Source: Anomaloglossus baeobatrachus (taxonomy: Eukaryota > Chordata > Amphibia > Anura > Aromobatidae). From it: a stretch of DNA of 64,000 nt. Below are positions 43,909 to 56,212 of the stretch, one piece after another. Position 1 is the first letter of the stretch; every line of letters begins with the position of its first letter. The translations under genes and the position numbers were made by a program. The notes under the pieces are model-generated. The model worked only from the letters and a program-made list of their open reading frames with translations, was not told where the DNA came from and ran no database searches. The stretch is from positions 529,821,008 to 529,885,007 of the forward strand of contig NC_134353.1 in NCBI RefSeq assembly GCF_048569485.1, given 5' to 3'.

Positions 43909-46457
43909 TGCTGAGTGGGCCCGGACTATAAATGTCCGGATTCACGCGGTTTCAGCACTATTTCCGGGCCCGACCCGGGCGCGGGATTCCGGCTGCACAA
44001 TACGGAATCGGCAATTAACAAAAATGAAAAAAAAAACAATAAATAAATTAGCGTTTCATACTTACCGAGACTCTGTCATGGCGGCACACTGCTTCCGGGT
44101 TGCGCTTTCACATCCTGTGCTATGCACGCAATCACACAGCTTTCGTGTTTTCCCCGCCAACCGGCCGTCCTCTCAGCGGTGATTGGTTGCAGGCTGACGC
44201 GCCCCCCAGCCTGTGACAGTCTCTGCCGCAGTCATCGCTTATCGCGGCTCAGTAATAGGCTGCACTCAGAGCGGACATTCTTCTCTATAACTGCTCGCTC
44301 TGACATGTAGCAGTGATGTATGTGTCACCGTGGGACTTCTCCTGTGGATTACGTCAGAGCTGCAGGGTGTTTGGGCTTAATAAAGAGGTGAAGCAGGGTG
44401 TGTTTTGTACTTTATTCCAAATAAAGGATTGTTCTGTGTCTGTGTTTATTTACTGTCATTTACAGGTTTGTGTGATGCAGGTATCTGATAGACGCCTGTG
44501 CCATCACACAAAGCTAGGATTTAGCAGCAGCCGTGCGCCGCGATTAACCCCTGCTATTACCCCGACTGGCACCACATCACACCAGCGGGAAGAGCCGGTA
44601 TCGCACACCGGTATGGTCACATCTAATAGATGCGGCAATACCGGGCGGCTGCGGGCTGAGGATATACCAGCCCTCAGCCGGCGTTATCATGGCTGGGGAT
44701 GAAGATTTTTTTTTATTATTTATTTAAAAAAAAAAGCAAGCGTTTTTTTTCTACGCCGCAGTCACACTTGTGAGGAACTCCCGCGAGTCTGACATCGCAG
44801 AACAGCTGCAAACTTCTGACAGGAGCGTGCATGTGTTTCTAGGTACATGCACGCTCATGTTCAGACAGCAGCAGGCTGTGCCGTGTGATGTCAGACCCGC
44901 ACGAGTCTGACAGCGCTTCGACGGCACTGCTGAACATTTCTGACAGGAGCGTGCATGTGTTTCTAGGTACATGCACGCTCATGTTCAGTCAGCAGCAGGC
45001 TGTGCCGGGTGATGTCAGACCCGCACGAGTCTGACAGCGCATCACCGCCACTGCTGCACACTTCAGACAAGAGCGTGCATGTGTTTCTAGGTACATGCAC
45101 GCTCATGTTCAGACAGCAGCAGGCTGTGCCGGGTGATGTCAGACCCGCACGAAAATTGCATCCCTTGGCCCCCAAAAGTAAAAAAAAATTAAAAAAATAC
45201 TGCCACAGGTGGAAAATTGTTGTTGAAAGCTGGTGCAGGCGATTTCAGCACCAAATGTGCACCTCCTGGCAAGAAACCACGGCAAAAATCGCGGAAAAAT
45301 AACCACGGTAAAAACCGCGGCAAAAACCGCTGCATAAAAAATGCGTTTTTTTGCCAGGAGGTGTAGATTGGATGCAGGAATATGGTGTAAAAATCACAGC
45401 ATAAAATTTGCATCCCTTGGCCCCCAAAAATAAAAAAAAAATTCTGCCACAGGTGGAAATTTGGTGCTGAAAGCTGGTGCAGGCGATTTCAGCACCAAAT
45501 GTGCACCTCCTGGCAAGAAACCTCGGAAAAATGACGTCGGAGCTGCAGGGTGTTTGGGGTTAATAAAGAGGTGAAGCAGGGCGTGTTTTGTACTTTATTC
45601 AAAATAAAGGATTGTTCTCTGTGTCTGTGTTTATTTACTGTCACTTACAGGTTTATGTGATGCAGGTATCTGATAGACGGCTGTACCATCACACTAACCG
45701 TGGGTTTAGCAGCAGCCATGCGCCGCTGCTAATCCTGCTATTACCCAACTGGCACCGCATCACGCCAGCGGGAAGAGCCAGTAGCGCACACCAGTATGGT
45801 CACATCTAACAGATGCGGCAGTACCGGGCGGCTGCGGGCTGAGGATATACCAGCCCTCAGCTGGCGTTATCTCAGCTGGAGATGAAGATTAGGGGGGGCC
45901 GCACGTCGTTTTATTTTTTGTTTTTTTTTTTACTTTCACCGGAATCACGCATGCGAGGGCCTCACGCGAGTCTGCCATGGCAGCACCCGGCAAAGCCTCG
46001 CACGTGTGACTCTGGGCACTGTATACACAGCACAGATAACTGTGCTGCCGAGTGTTTACCACCGTGAACTGAACTGACCGACAGTGCACTGCTTTCCCCG
46101 CCCACCGGCCGTCCTGGCGCCTGTGATTAGTTGCAGTTAACTGACACGCTGACACTCAGGATGGGGGCGTGTCTAGCTGCAATCAACATGCGCCGGTGGG
46201 CGGGGAAAACAATGAATATTGAATTGTCAGCTCCGGAAGGTAACAGCGTGACCCGGAAGGAGTGTGCCGCCATGACAGCGCCTTGATGAGTATGCCGCGC
46301 TCGCTCCTAGCCCCCTAGCCCTTCCACAAATGTTTTTAACCTCCGGATTCCGGTCCCCATTGACTTATATGGGCACCGGATTCCGGAGCGGATTGGACAT
46401 ATTTTTAAGTCTGTTAATGATCCGCCGGCCCCGGATTATTGGCATCCCGCTCAACTC
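43909..46457. mobile_element. Composite foldback DNA element
   Basis: The ends GCTGAGTGGGCCCGG and (complement of) GGCATCCCGCTCAAC form an imperfect terminal repeat. Inside, 44,325-44,700 is repeated at 45,530-45,890 (TTAATAAAGAGGTGAAGCAG and following). A 124 bp unit occurs three times (44,821, 44,945 and 45,069), and an inverted pair GATTTCAGCACCAAATGTGC recurs at 45,240 and 45,487. No transposase. Superfamily unknown. Confidence 0.55.
44821..45165. repeat. 124 bp tandem repeat, three copies, each with a perfect palindrome
   Basis: Each unit holds GAGCGTGCATGT and ACATGCACGCTC separated by ten bases, a 12 bp perfect hairpin arm, then TGATGTCAGACCCGCACGAG. It lies inside the composite foldback element. 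Confidence 0.85.
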
Positions 46458-47215
46458 TATCAGCAATATAAAAAGTGTGGCCCAGGCCTAAACTGCAATA
46501 CATGTAGATGAGGGTTTAAAAACTAAATTCTGCATAAAAATGCATGGCAACATTTTAGTACAATCTTGAAAGAATTGTCCAACATAGGAAAAAATATTTT
46601 AGGCTTGGATGTGCTAGAAAATGAAACATTTTCCGAGGCCTGCTGTATTAAAAAGTCAGAGAGATACTGCGGATGCATCCATAGACAGGGCCGTATTTGC
46701 CACTAGGCACCCGTGGTCCCGTGCCTAGGGCGGCACGTTGCGGGGGGCGGCACTTTCTGGCAGCAAAAAAAAAAAAAAAAAATATATATATAATTTTTTT
46801 TTTTTTTTTACATCCCCGCCCCCCGTCCCTCCCTCCGTTACAGTCGGCTGTGTTCGGGGGGGGGGGGGGGTTGAGAGGGAGGAGAGGCGCACTTCTGTCT
46901 ATTTAAATACATGGCGGGCGCCAGGCATGGTGAGCTGATTAACCCCGGAAGTTCCATCGCCTGCACTTCCGGGGTCAGAGGCGCGCGGGCGCGACAATCA
47001 GCTCACTGCCCCGTGCTGCAGCGTCCAATGCTGCAGACGACACACGCCGCGGAGGAGGACGCGTCTGAAGCTGGAGCCAGCCAGAAGAGGAGCCAGCCAG
47101 AGCAGGGCGGCGGGCACCGGAGCAGGTAAGGCAGAGGCAGAGCCTAGAATGTATGGGCTCCTTACAGGTTAGTTGATGATCGTTGCGATGCCTCTTTTTG
47201 TCCACTATAATCATG

Positions 47216-50200
47216 CAAGGGGAGGCTGGGGGGAAAGAGGCTGAGGCTGGGGGAGGCTGGGAAGAGAGAGAGGCTGGGCAGAGAAAGAGGCTGAGGCTGG
47301 GGGGAGGCTGGGAAGAGAGAGAGAGGCTGAGGCTGGGAAGAGAGAGAGGCTTAGGCTGGGGGGAGGCTGGGAAGAGAGAGAGGCTTAGGCTGGGGGGAGG
47401 CTGGGAAGAGAGGCTGAGGCTGGGGGGAGAGAGGCTGAGGCTGGGGGAGAGGGAGGCTGGGGGGAAAGAGATGCTGAGGCTGGGGGGAGAGAGAGGCTGA
47501 GGCTGGGGGGAGAGAGGCTGAGGCTGGGGGGGGGAGGCTGGGGGGAGAGAGAGGCTAAGGCTGGGGGGAGGCTGGGGGGAGAGAGAGGCTGGGGGGAGAG
47601 AGGCTGAGGCTGGGGGGAGAGAGAGGCTGAACCTGCGGGGGAGGCTGGGGGGAGAGAGAGGCTGAGAGGAGAGAGGCTGATGCTGGGGGAGGCTGGGGGA
47701 AGAGGGAGGCTGGGGGGGAGGCTGGGGGGAGAGAGAGGCTGAGGCTGGGGGGGAGGCTGGGGAGAGAGAGAGAGGCTGAGGCTGGGGAGGAGAGAGGCAG
47801 ATGCTGGGGGAGGCTGGGAGGAGAGAGACTGATTCTGGGGGAGGCTGATGCTGAGGGAGGCTGATGCTGGGGGAGGCTGGGAGGGGGAGGGGGAGGGTTG
47901 GAGGAGGGAAGCTGATGCTGAGGGAGACTTGGAGGAGGGAGGATGATGCTGGGGGAGGCTGGGAGGAGGGAGGCTAATGCTGGGGGAGGCTAGGAGGAGG
48001 AAGGCTGATGCTGGGGGAGGCTGGGAGGAGGGAGGCTGATGCTGGGGGAGGCTGGGAGGAGGGAGGCTGATGCTGGGGGAGGTTGGGAGGAGGGAGGCTG
48101 ATGCTGAGGGAGGCTGGGAGGAGGGAGGCTGAGGCTGGGGGAGGCTGGGAGGAGGGAGGCTGAGGCTGGGGGAGGCTGATGCTGGGGGAGGCTGGGAGGA
48201 GGGAGGCTGATGCTGGGGGAGGCTAGGAGGAGGGAGGCTGATGCTGGGAGGAGGCTAGGAGGAGGGAGGCTGATGCTGGGAGGAGGGAGGCTGATGCTGG
48301 GGGAGGCTAGGAGGAGGGAGGCTGATGCTGGGAGGAGGGAGGTTGATGCTGGGGGAGGCTGGGAGGAGGGAGGCTGATGCTGAGGGAGGCTGATGCTGAG
48401 GGAGGCTGATGCTGGGGGAGGCTGGGAGGAGGGAGGCTGATGCTGGGGGAGGCTGGGAGGAGGGAGGCTGATGCTGGGGGAGGCTGGGAAGAGGGAGGCT
48501 GATGCTGGGGGAGGCTGGGAAGAGGGAGGCTGATGCTGGAGGAGGCTCATGCTGGGGGAGGCTGGGAGGAGAGAGGCTGATGCTGGAAGAGGCTCATGCT
48601 GGGGGAAGACGGGAGGAGAGAGGCTGATGCTGGGGTAAGCTGGGAGCAGGGAGGCTGATGCTGAGGGAGGCTGGGGGGACAGAGGCTGATGCTGAGGGAG
48701 GCTGAGGGAGGAGGGAGGCTGAGGGAGGAGGGCGGCTGATGCTGGGAAGAGGGAGGCTGATGCTGGGGGAGGCTGGGAGGAGGGAGGCTGATGCTGAGGG
48801 AGGCTGGGAGGAGGGAGGCTGATGCTGTGGGAGGCTGATGCTGAAAGAGGCTGATGCTGGGGGAGGCTGGGAGGAGAGAGGCTGATGCTGGAGGAGGCTC
48901 ATGCTGGGGGAGGCTGGGAGGAGGGAGGCTGAGGCTGGGGGAGGCTGGGAGGAGGGAGGCTGAGGCTGGGGGAGGCTGATGCTGGGGGAGGCTGGGAGGA
49001 GGGAGGCTGATGCTGGGGGAGGCTTGGAGGGGGAGGGGGAGGCTTGGAGGAGGGAGGCTGATGCTGGGAGGAGGGAGGCTGATGCTGGGGGAGGCTAGGA
49101 GGAGGGAGGCTGATGCTGGGAGGAGGGAGGCTGATGCTGGGGAAGGCTAGGAGGAGGGAGACTGATGCTGGGAGGAGGGAGGTTGATGCTGGGGGAGGCT
49201 GGGAGGAGGGAGGCTGATGCTGAGGGAGGCTGATGCTGGGGGAGGCTGGGAGGAGGGAGGCTGATGCTGGGGGAGTCTGGGAGGAGGGAGGCTGATGCTG
49301 GGGGAGGCTGGGAAGAGGGAGGCTGATGCTGGGGGAGGCTAGGAGGAGGGAGGCTGATGCTGGGAGGAGGGAGGTTGTTGCTGGGGGAGGCTGGGAGGAG
49401 GGAGGCTGATGCTGAGGGAGGCTGATGCTGAGGGAGGCTGATGCTGGGGGAGGCTGGGGGGAGGAGTGAGGCTGATGCTGGGGGAGCCTGGGAGGAGGGA
49501 GGCTGATGCTGGGGGAGGCTGGGAAGAGGGAGGCTGATGCTGGGGGAGGCTGGGAAGAGGGAGGCTGATGCTGGAGGAGGCTCATGCTGGGGGAGGCTGG
49601 GAAGAGAGAGGCTGATGCTGGAGGAGGCTCATGCTGGGGGAAGATGGGAGGAGAGAGGCTGATGCTGGGGTAAGCTGGGAGCAGGGAGGCTGATGCTGAG
49701 GGAGGCTGGGGGGACAGAGGCTGATGCTGAGGGAGGCTGAGGGAGGAGGGAGGCTGAGGGAGGAGGGCGGCTGATGCTGGGAGGAGGGAGGCTGAAGCTG
49801 GGGGAGGCTGGGAGGAGGGAGGCTGATGCTGAGGGAGGCTGGGAGGAGGGAGGCTGATGCTGTGGGAGGCTGATGCTGAGGGAGGCTGATGCTGGGGGAG
49901 GCTGGGAGGAGAGAGGCTGATGCTGGGGGAGGCTGGGAGGGGGAGGAGGGAGGCTGATGCTCTGGGAGGCTGATGCTGGGGGAGGCTTGGAGGAGGGGGG
50001 CTGGGAGGAGGGAGGCTGATGCTGGGGGAGGCTGGGAGGAGGGAGGCTGATGCTGGGGGAGGCTGGGAAGAGGGAGGCTGATGCTGGGGGGAAGCTGGGA
50101 GCAGGGAGGCTGATGCTGGGGGAGGCTGGGAGGAGAGAGGCTGATGCTGGAGGAGGCTCATGCTGGGGGAGGCTGGGAGGAGGCTGATGCTGGAGGAGGC

Positions 50201-50395
50201 TCATGCTGGGGGAGGATGGGAGGAGAGAGGCTGATGCTGGGGTAAGCTCGGAGCAGGGAGGCTGATGCTGAGGGAGGCTGGGGGGAGAGAGGCTGATGCT
50301 GGGGGAGGCTGGGGGGAGAGAGGCTGATGCTGGGGGAGAGGCTGCTGCTGGAGGCGGGGGGAGAGAGGCTGCTGCTGGGGGAATGGAAGAGAGGT
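47216..50395. repeat. 31 bp purine-rich minisatellite with ~1.03 kb higher-order repeat
   Basis: The basic unit is GGCTGATGCTGGGGGAGGCT followed by GGGAGGAGGGA, with half-length variants. The plus strand is almost free of C except in GCTG. A longer segment (CTCATGCTGGGGGAAGA through GCTGGGGGGACAGAGG) recurs at about 48,590 and 49,625, about 1034 bp apart, and partly at 50,200. Long Ser/Pro/Gln frames on the minus strand are by-products. Confidence 0.95.
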
Positions 50396-50710
50396 GCCAA
50401 TGCTAGAGACAGAGGACAAGGGTTGAGGGATAGAGCAATGACAATATCGATGGGGGGGAGTGTAAGGACTCAGAATAAGAGGGGGGCAGCATTGGGAGCT
50501 CATTATGGAGAAGGGGCAGCATGTGTGGGCTCAGTATGGAGTGGAACAATGTAGGGGAGTCAATATCAAGAGTGGGGTAGTGTGTGTGTGTGTGTGTGTG
50601 TGTGGGTCTCAGCATAAGCGCTAGTGTGGTGGTCTTAGTATGATGAGTGGGGCAGCATGGAGGTGTCATTATGGAAAAGAGGAAGGCAGCATTAGGAGCT
50701 CATGGAGAGG

Positions 50711-52436
50711 GGCAGCATGCATGGGACATTGTGAGGAGGGGGCAGCATGCATGGGACATTGTGAGGAGGGGGCAGCATGCATGGGACACTGTGAGGAGGG
50801 GGCAGCATGCATGGGACACTGTAAGGAGGGGGCAGCATGCATGGGACCTTGTGAGGAGGGGGCAGCATGCATGGGACATTGTGAGGAGGGGGCAGCATGC
50901 ATGGGACATTGTGAGGAGGGGGCAGCATGCATGGGACATTGTGAGGAGGGGGCAGCATGCATGGAACATTGTGAGGAGGGGGCAGCATGCATGGGACATT
51001 GTGAGGAGGGGGCAGCATGCATGGGACATTGTGAGGAAGGGGCAGCATGCATGGGACACTGAGGAGGGGGAAGCATGCATGGGACACTGAGGAGGGGGAA
51101 GCATGCATGGGACATTGTGAGGAGGGGGCAGCATGCATGGGACACTGAGGAGGGGGAAGCATGCATGGGACATTGTGAGGACGGGGCAGCATGCATGGGA
51201 CATTGTGAGGAGGGGGAAGCATGCATGGGACACTGAGGAGGGGGAAGCATGCATGGGACATTGTGAGGAGGGGGCAGCATGCATGGGACATTGTGAGGAG
51301 GGGGCAGCATGCATGGGACACTGTGAGGAGGGGGCAGCATGCATGGGACACTGTGAGGAGGGGGCAGCATGCATGGGACATCGTGAGGAGGGGGCAGCAT
51401 GCATGGGACATTGTGAGGAGGGGGCAGCATGCATGGGACATTGTGAGGAGGGGGCAGCATGCATGGGACACTGAGGAAAGGGAAGCATACATGGGACATT
51501 GTGAGGACGGGGCAGCATGCATGGGACACTGAGGAGAGGGCAGCATGCATGGGACACTGAGGAGGGGGAAGCATGCATGGGACATTATGAGGAGGGGGAA
51601 GCATGCATGGGACATTGTGAGGAGGGGGCAGCATGCATGGGACATTGTGAGGAGGGGGCAGCATGCATGGGACATTGTGAGGAGGGGGCAGCATGCATGG
51701 GACATTGTGAGGAGGGGGCAGCATGCATGGGACATTGTGAGGAGGGGGAAGCATGCATGGGACACTGAGGAGGGGGAAGCATGCATGGGACATTGTGAGG
51801 AGGGGGAAGCATGCATAGGACACTGAGGAGGCGGAAGCATGCATGGGACATTGTGAGGAGGGGGCAGCATGCATGGGACACTGAGGAGGGGGAAGCATGC
51901 ATGGGACATTGTGAGGACGGGGCAGCATGCATGGGACATTGTGAGGAGGGGGAAGCATGCATGGGACACTGAGGAGGGGGCAGCATGCATGGGACACTGA
52001 GGAGGGGGAAGCATGCATGGGACATTGTGAGGAGTGGGAAGCATGCATGGGACATTGTGAGGACGGGGCAGCATGCATGGGACATTGTGAGGAGGGGGCA
52101 GCATACATGGGACATTGTGAGGAGGGGGCAGCATGCATGGGACATTGTGAGGAGGAGGAAGCATGCATGGGACACTGAGGAGGGGGAAGCATGCATGGGA
52201 CATTGTGAGGAGGGGGCAGCATGCATGGGACATTGTGAGGAGGGGGCAGCATGCATGGGACATTGTGAGGAGGGAGGAGCATGCATGGGACATTGTGAGG
52301 AGGGGGAAGCATGCATGGGACATTGTGAGGAGGGGGCAGCAAGCATGGGACATTGTGAGGAGGGGGCAGAATGCATGGGACATTGTGAGGAGGGAACAGC
52401 ATGCATGGGACACTGTGAGGAGGGGGCAGCATGATG
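50711..52436. repeat. 30 bp minisatellite, about 57 units, each with TGCATG
   Basis: The unit GGGACATTGTGAGGAGGGGG followed by CAGCATGCAT is 30 bp, so frames stay open for hundreds of codons. A 28 bp variant (GGGACACTGAGG...) moves between phases. Each unit contains the palindrome ATGCAT. No coding function is supported. Confidence 0.95.
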
Positions 52437-52871
52437 TGAGGTCAATGTGCAGATCATATTTCATAATTGAGGAAGGTGTGGTGGGTATAATTTATAAGGG
52501 AGGGCAGTGTGTAGTTTATTAGGGGCAGTGTCACAGTCACAGTATATAAGTGGGGACGGTGGGAATATTTTACACTCATGCTATGTTTTGATGTGCCCGT
52601 GGTGATCCCCATTGGGGGGGGGGTTAGTGCCCTTCATTTCTCATGGATACTTTTTCAAGTGTTTTACAGAGTAGATCTGCCTTAAACAGATGTCGTGTGC
52701 GAAAACTCATAGTGTTACGTTGTCACTAAGGGGCGCGACCACTTAAAGTGCCTAGGGTAGCACGAAGGCAAAATACAGCCCTGTCCATAGATACATTGAA
52801 AATGTCGGCATGGTCAGCAGCTCTTTCTAATTCAGCTAAAAGAGTCCTCTGGCTGAAGACCTGGAAGGGAG

Positions 52872-54850
52872 ATGTATAATCCAAGAGCATGTTGTGTGGG
52901 ATGCCTTGTGAGGGAAACTACTTATTCGGCTCACAGCTGGATGATCTGTCTAATGCAGCAGATAAGAAACAAGGATTTCTGGCTATCCAACCTCAATTCC
53001 CTCGTAACCGACATTTTCGGAAAAGACAATTTTTTCATAAGAAGCCTCCCAAAAAACAGGATTCATGCAAGGATAGAAGGAAGTCTTCAGGGTTTATGTT
53101 TAGGGCATTCTCTTCTACCAAGCCAAAGGGTCCCCAAGAACGCCATCATCCCGGTAGGGGGAAGGCTCTCTCTCTTCCTTCCCTCCTGGGAAAAGATTTC
53201 CTCCAGCCCATGGATTTTACAGATCATCTCGGAGGGTCTGAAATTACATCTGGACTCGCCCCCTCAGGGGTATTTTATTGTAACATCCATGTGCCTAGAA
53301 GAGAAAAGGAGAGCGTTGGAGTCAGAGATCGACTCCCTCCTTTCAAAGAGAATGATACAGGAGGTCCCAGGGGACGACGCAGGTCAGGGGTTCTAATCCC
53401 CACTATTCCTCAAAAGGAAACCAGACTTTTCGTTCAGGACGATTATCAACCTAAAAAGTCTCAATCGTCACCTAGCCCAGCGCCCCTTCAAGATGGAGAC
53501 AATCAAATCCACAGTGAGACTGTTGTATCCAGGGTGTTTCACGGCGGTACTCGATTTAAAGGACGCCTATTACCATGTCCCCATCCACAAGGCGTATCAA
53601 GAGTTCTTGAGATTCCCTCTTCAGAAGGGAGACACCCTGCAGCATTACCAATTCAGGGCCTTACCATTCGGTCTCTCCATGGCACCCAGGATCTTTACGA
53701 AACTTATGGCAGAGATGATGGCACATATCAGGGTCCATCAGATCCTTATTTTCCCTTACCTGGACAACCTGTTGGTGGTGAGTCGGTCAGAGGATCACTG
53801 CAGACAGCATATCAGAAAGGTGTTGTCCATATTGGAAGACTTGGGCTGGATCATCAATCAGGAGAAGTCCAGACTTCAACCCCTGCAGTGTCAATCCTCC
53901 CTAGGCCTGATACTGGATTCGGTCAGACAATTGTCTTCTCTCCCACAGGAGAAAAAGAACAGGGTAAAAGATCTGGTCACCTCGGCAATATGAAAACCGG
54001 TCATGACCCTCAGACAAGCCATGTCACTAGTGGGGTCTCTTATAGCCTGCATCCCCGCTGTTCTCTGGGCACAACTACATGTGCGATCCTGTCAGATAGA
54101 CGTCGTAGCCTGGCAGCGGCAGTCGGATGGCTCTTTGGATCACAAGATCCATTTACACCCAGACACGTTGCATTCCCTAACCTGGTGGCAGGACTTGACT
54201 CATTTATCCACAGGGGTATTGTGGGAAACCCGACTCACGGATACCATCACATCGGACGCCAGTCATTTAGGTTGGGGAGGTCATCTGCGACATCACCTTT
54301 TACAAGGATTATGGAACGGCCATCTGTAAAGTCAGTCGTCCAGTTTCAGGGAGCTGACAGCAGTGAAGATGGCACTCAGAGGCTTTCTACCTTATCTGAC
54401 TGGTCAGCATGTATTCTCTCCGACAACAAGGTAATGGTGGCGTACCTAAATCACCAAGGGGGAACCAGATCCCCAACACTTCTCTCTCTCACAATGGAGA
54501 TTTTTCAATTAGTAGAGTCTCATCTTCTCTTCCTGAGTGCGCTTCACATCAGAGGAAAAGACAACGAGGAAGACGATTTCTTCAGCAGACATCATCTACA
54601 TCAAGGGGAATGGGCTCTGAGCCCCCGGGTGTTCCGTCTCATCACGAAACTATGAGGAACTCCAGTATTGGACTTGTTTGCAACCAGGGCAAACAGGAAG
54701 GTGGAGAAGTTCTGTTCCCTCAATCCCAGAGACTGTCCCCTGGCAATAGATTCCATGCAGATTCCCTGGTCCCAGGGTCTTCTGTATGCCTTTCCGCCTT
54801 TAATCCTCATCTCTGCTGTGCTCCGTAAGATTCGGGAAGACAAAGCCCAC
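52872..54850 (+). pseudogene. DIRS C gag tail, reverse transcriptase and RNase H region
   Basis: Gag tail first (CEGNYLFGSQLDD, then a Lys/Arg-rich stretch), then DIRS-type reverse transcriptase motifs around 53,500-53,780 and sequence of the RNase H type around 54,200-54,600 (ILSDNKVMVAYLNHQGG, LHIRGKDNEEDDFFSR). The region is broken and lies directly before the solo LTR. Confidence 0.7.
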
Positions 54851-55647
54851 TGTAGCGCCTGGTCCCACCAGACCCCGTGGGGGGCGCGCTCCCTCACATG
54901 TGCCCAGTCCCAGCATTGCTCCCACTGGCACTCCCAGTCATAGCCCCAGGCAGCGACGGCCTTCCTCTTACCGGTCCCATGGCTCTGCAGACGTTGCTCC
55001 TGCTCCCAGGCATGCTGCAGCCTCTTCCTGTCTCCCTTCCTTACACAGAGCTGCAGTAAGTGACTCTAGGCTGTGCGCGAGGCTATGCCCCCTTTCTTAA
55101 AGCGGTATGCCCCGTTTTCTGGAAGTGACCTCAGAGGTCACCTGTTACCTAATGGGTATTTAGGTTCACCTCCCCCAGCAGCAGGCGCCCGAGCAACGCT
55201 TGCATTAGAGCCTTGCCAGTGTCCAGACCCCTTGTGCTGTTATCTGTTTTCTGTGCTTTGATACCTGGTTCTAATCCCTTGTCTCACCGTAGTGCCATCC
55301 GTACCATTCCGGCTGGGGACGTCACCGCTCATACCGACAGTGGACGTCACCGTGCCCTACCTGCCGTGGACATTATCCGTGCCGTACCTGCGGTGGACAT
55401 CACCTGCTGTGAACATTTCCGGTGCGGTTTCCGTGTCCTGCCGGCTGTGGACGTCACAACCTTGCTACACCTGACCCTACAGAGACTCCTACTACCGTTT
55501 CCTGGCTGCCGTGCATTTAGGCCTCCTGGGGAGGCGCCTCACAGTCCCTGTATAGGGGTTCGCTGCTGGTCGCCTTCTCAGGGGAGTCCGGTGCACGGTC
55601 CAGTGGGTCCACCTCCGGACGCCCGCCGCTCCTCGGTGAGCGTAACA
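54851..55647 (+). mobile_element. Solo LTR in DIRS C, TSD CCCAC
   Basis: It begins TGTAGCGCC, ends GAGCGTAACA and is flanked by CCCAC at 54,846-54,850 and 55,648-55,652. 797 bp, GC-rich, with repeats of GTGGACGTCACC-like text (55,310-55,460) and no pol-like frames. Probably Gypsy-type. Confidence 0.85.
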
Positions 55648-55652
55648 CCCAC

Positions 55653-56212
55653 ATCATCCTCATCGCTCCCATCTGGCCGAAGAGGGCCTGGTTTTATTGG
55701 CTTTAGAAGCTGTCAACATCAGACCCCTGGATACTTCCAGACGAGACAGATCTCCTAGTCCAGGGACCAGTGTGTCACCCCAGGGATCCAGCCCTACACT
55801 TAACAGCGTGGCATTTGAAAGGCAGCTGCTCTTAGCTCAGGGATTCTCGGGGAACCTAGTAGAGATTCTGTATAAGAGTAGGAAGCCAGTAACCACCAGT
55901 ATTTATGGCAGGGTCAGGAGGAAGTTTCAGGAGCGCAAATAGGGGGCCCTCCTCCCTTCCCGGCTATCCTAGAATTCCTTCAAAAGGGGTTGGAATTGGG
56001 CCTCTCCACTAGCACTTTGAAAGTACAAGTTTCGGCCATGGGTGCACTATATAATCAGAACCTTACAAAGAATATGTGAATTAGCAGGTTCATTAGGTCC
56101 TGTGCTATAACTGCCCCTGTCCCCTCTCCTCGTATGCCTCCCTGGGATTTAAATCTTGTTCTTGATGCCCTTGTAGACTCCCCTTTTGAACCCCAGTCGG
56201 ATGTTCCGCTCA
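55653..56212 (+). pseudogene. DIRS C tyrosine recombinase remnant
   Basis: Pieces comparable to the recombinase N-terminal half of DIRS A (SRKPVTTSIYGRVRRKF, PPWDLNLVLDALVDSPFEP). The catalytic C-terminal half is not present in the window, because the PLE starts here. Broken. Confidence 0.6.

Larger units (their letters stand above)
46686..52783. mobile_element. hAT-type non-autonomous element, 6.1 kb, TSD TCCATAGA
   Basis: Perfect 8 bp target duplication TCCATAGA at 46,678-46,685 and 52,784-52,791. Ends CAGGGCCGTATTTGCC and (complement) CAGGGCTGTATTTTGCC, with a shared subterminal GTGCCTAGGGYRGCACG. 8 bp duplications and CAGGG-type ends are characteristic of hAT elements. There is no transposase: about 5.0 of 6.1 kb is two minisatellites, and the rest is an A/T run, a G run (46,856-46,870) and a GC-rich segment. 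It sits in gag-like sequence of DIRS C. Confidence 0.85.
46600..56212 (+). mobile_element. DIRS-type retrotransposon C (broken, with hAT and LTR insertions)
   Basis: Gag-like sequence lies on both sides of the hAT element (before 46,685 and after 52,784). A gag tail with YLFGSQLDDLSNAADKKQ is at about 52,915. Reverse transcriptase is at 53,400-53,990 with DLKDAYYHVPI, LPFGLSMAPRIFTKL and IFPYLDNLLVV. RNase H-like sequence runs to 54,850 and recombinase-like pieces lie at 55,653-56,212 (PPWDLNLVLDALVDSPFEP). The copy is broken with several breaks. The left limit is not clear and the right end is cut by a PLE. Confidence 0.75.

Noticed and set aside
47990-50204. Long minus-strand frames rich in Ser/Pro/Gln/His
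   Set aside because: They are translations of the 31 bp minisatellite, with no start context, no codon bias and mirror frames in other phases.
50669-52464. Frames of up to 590 codons on both strands (CMLPPPHNVP and HCEEGAACMG repeats)
   Set aside because: The 30 bp unit is a multiple of three, so all phases without a stop in the unit stay open. There is no evidence of a gene.
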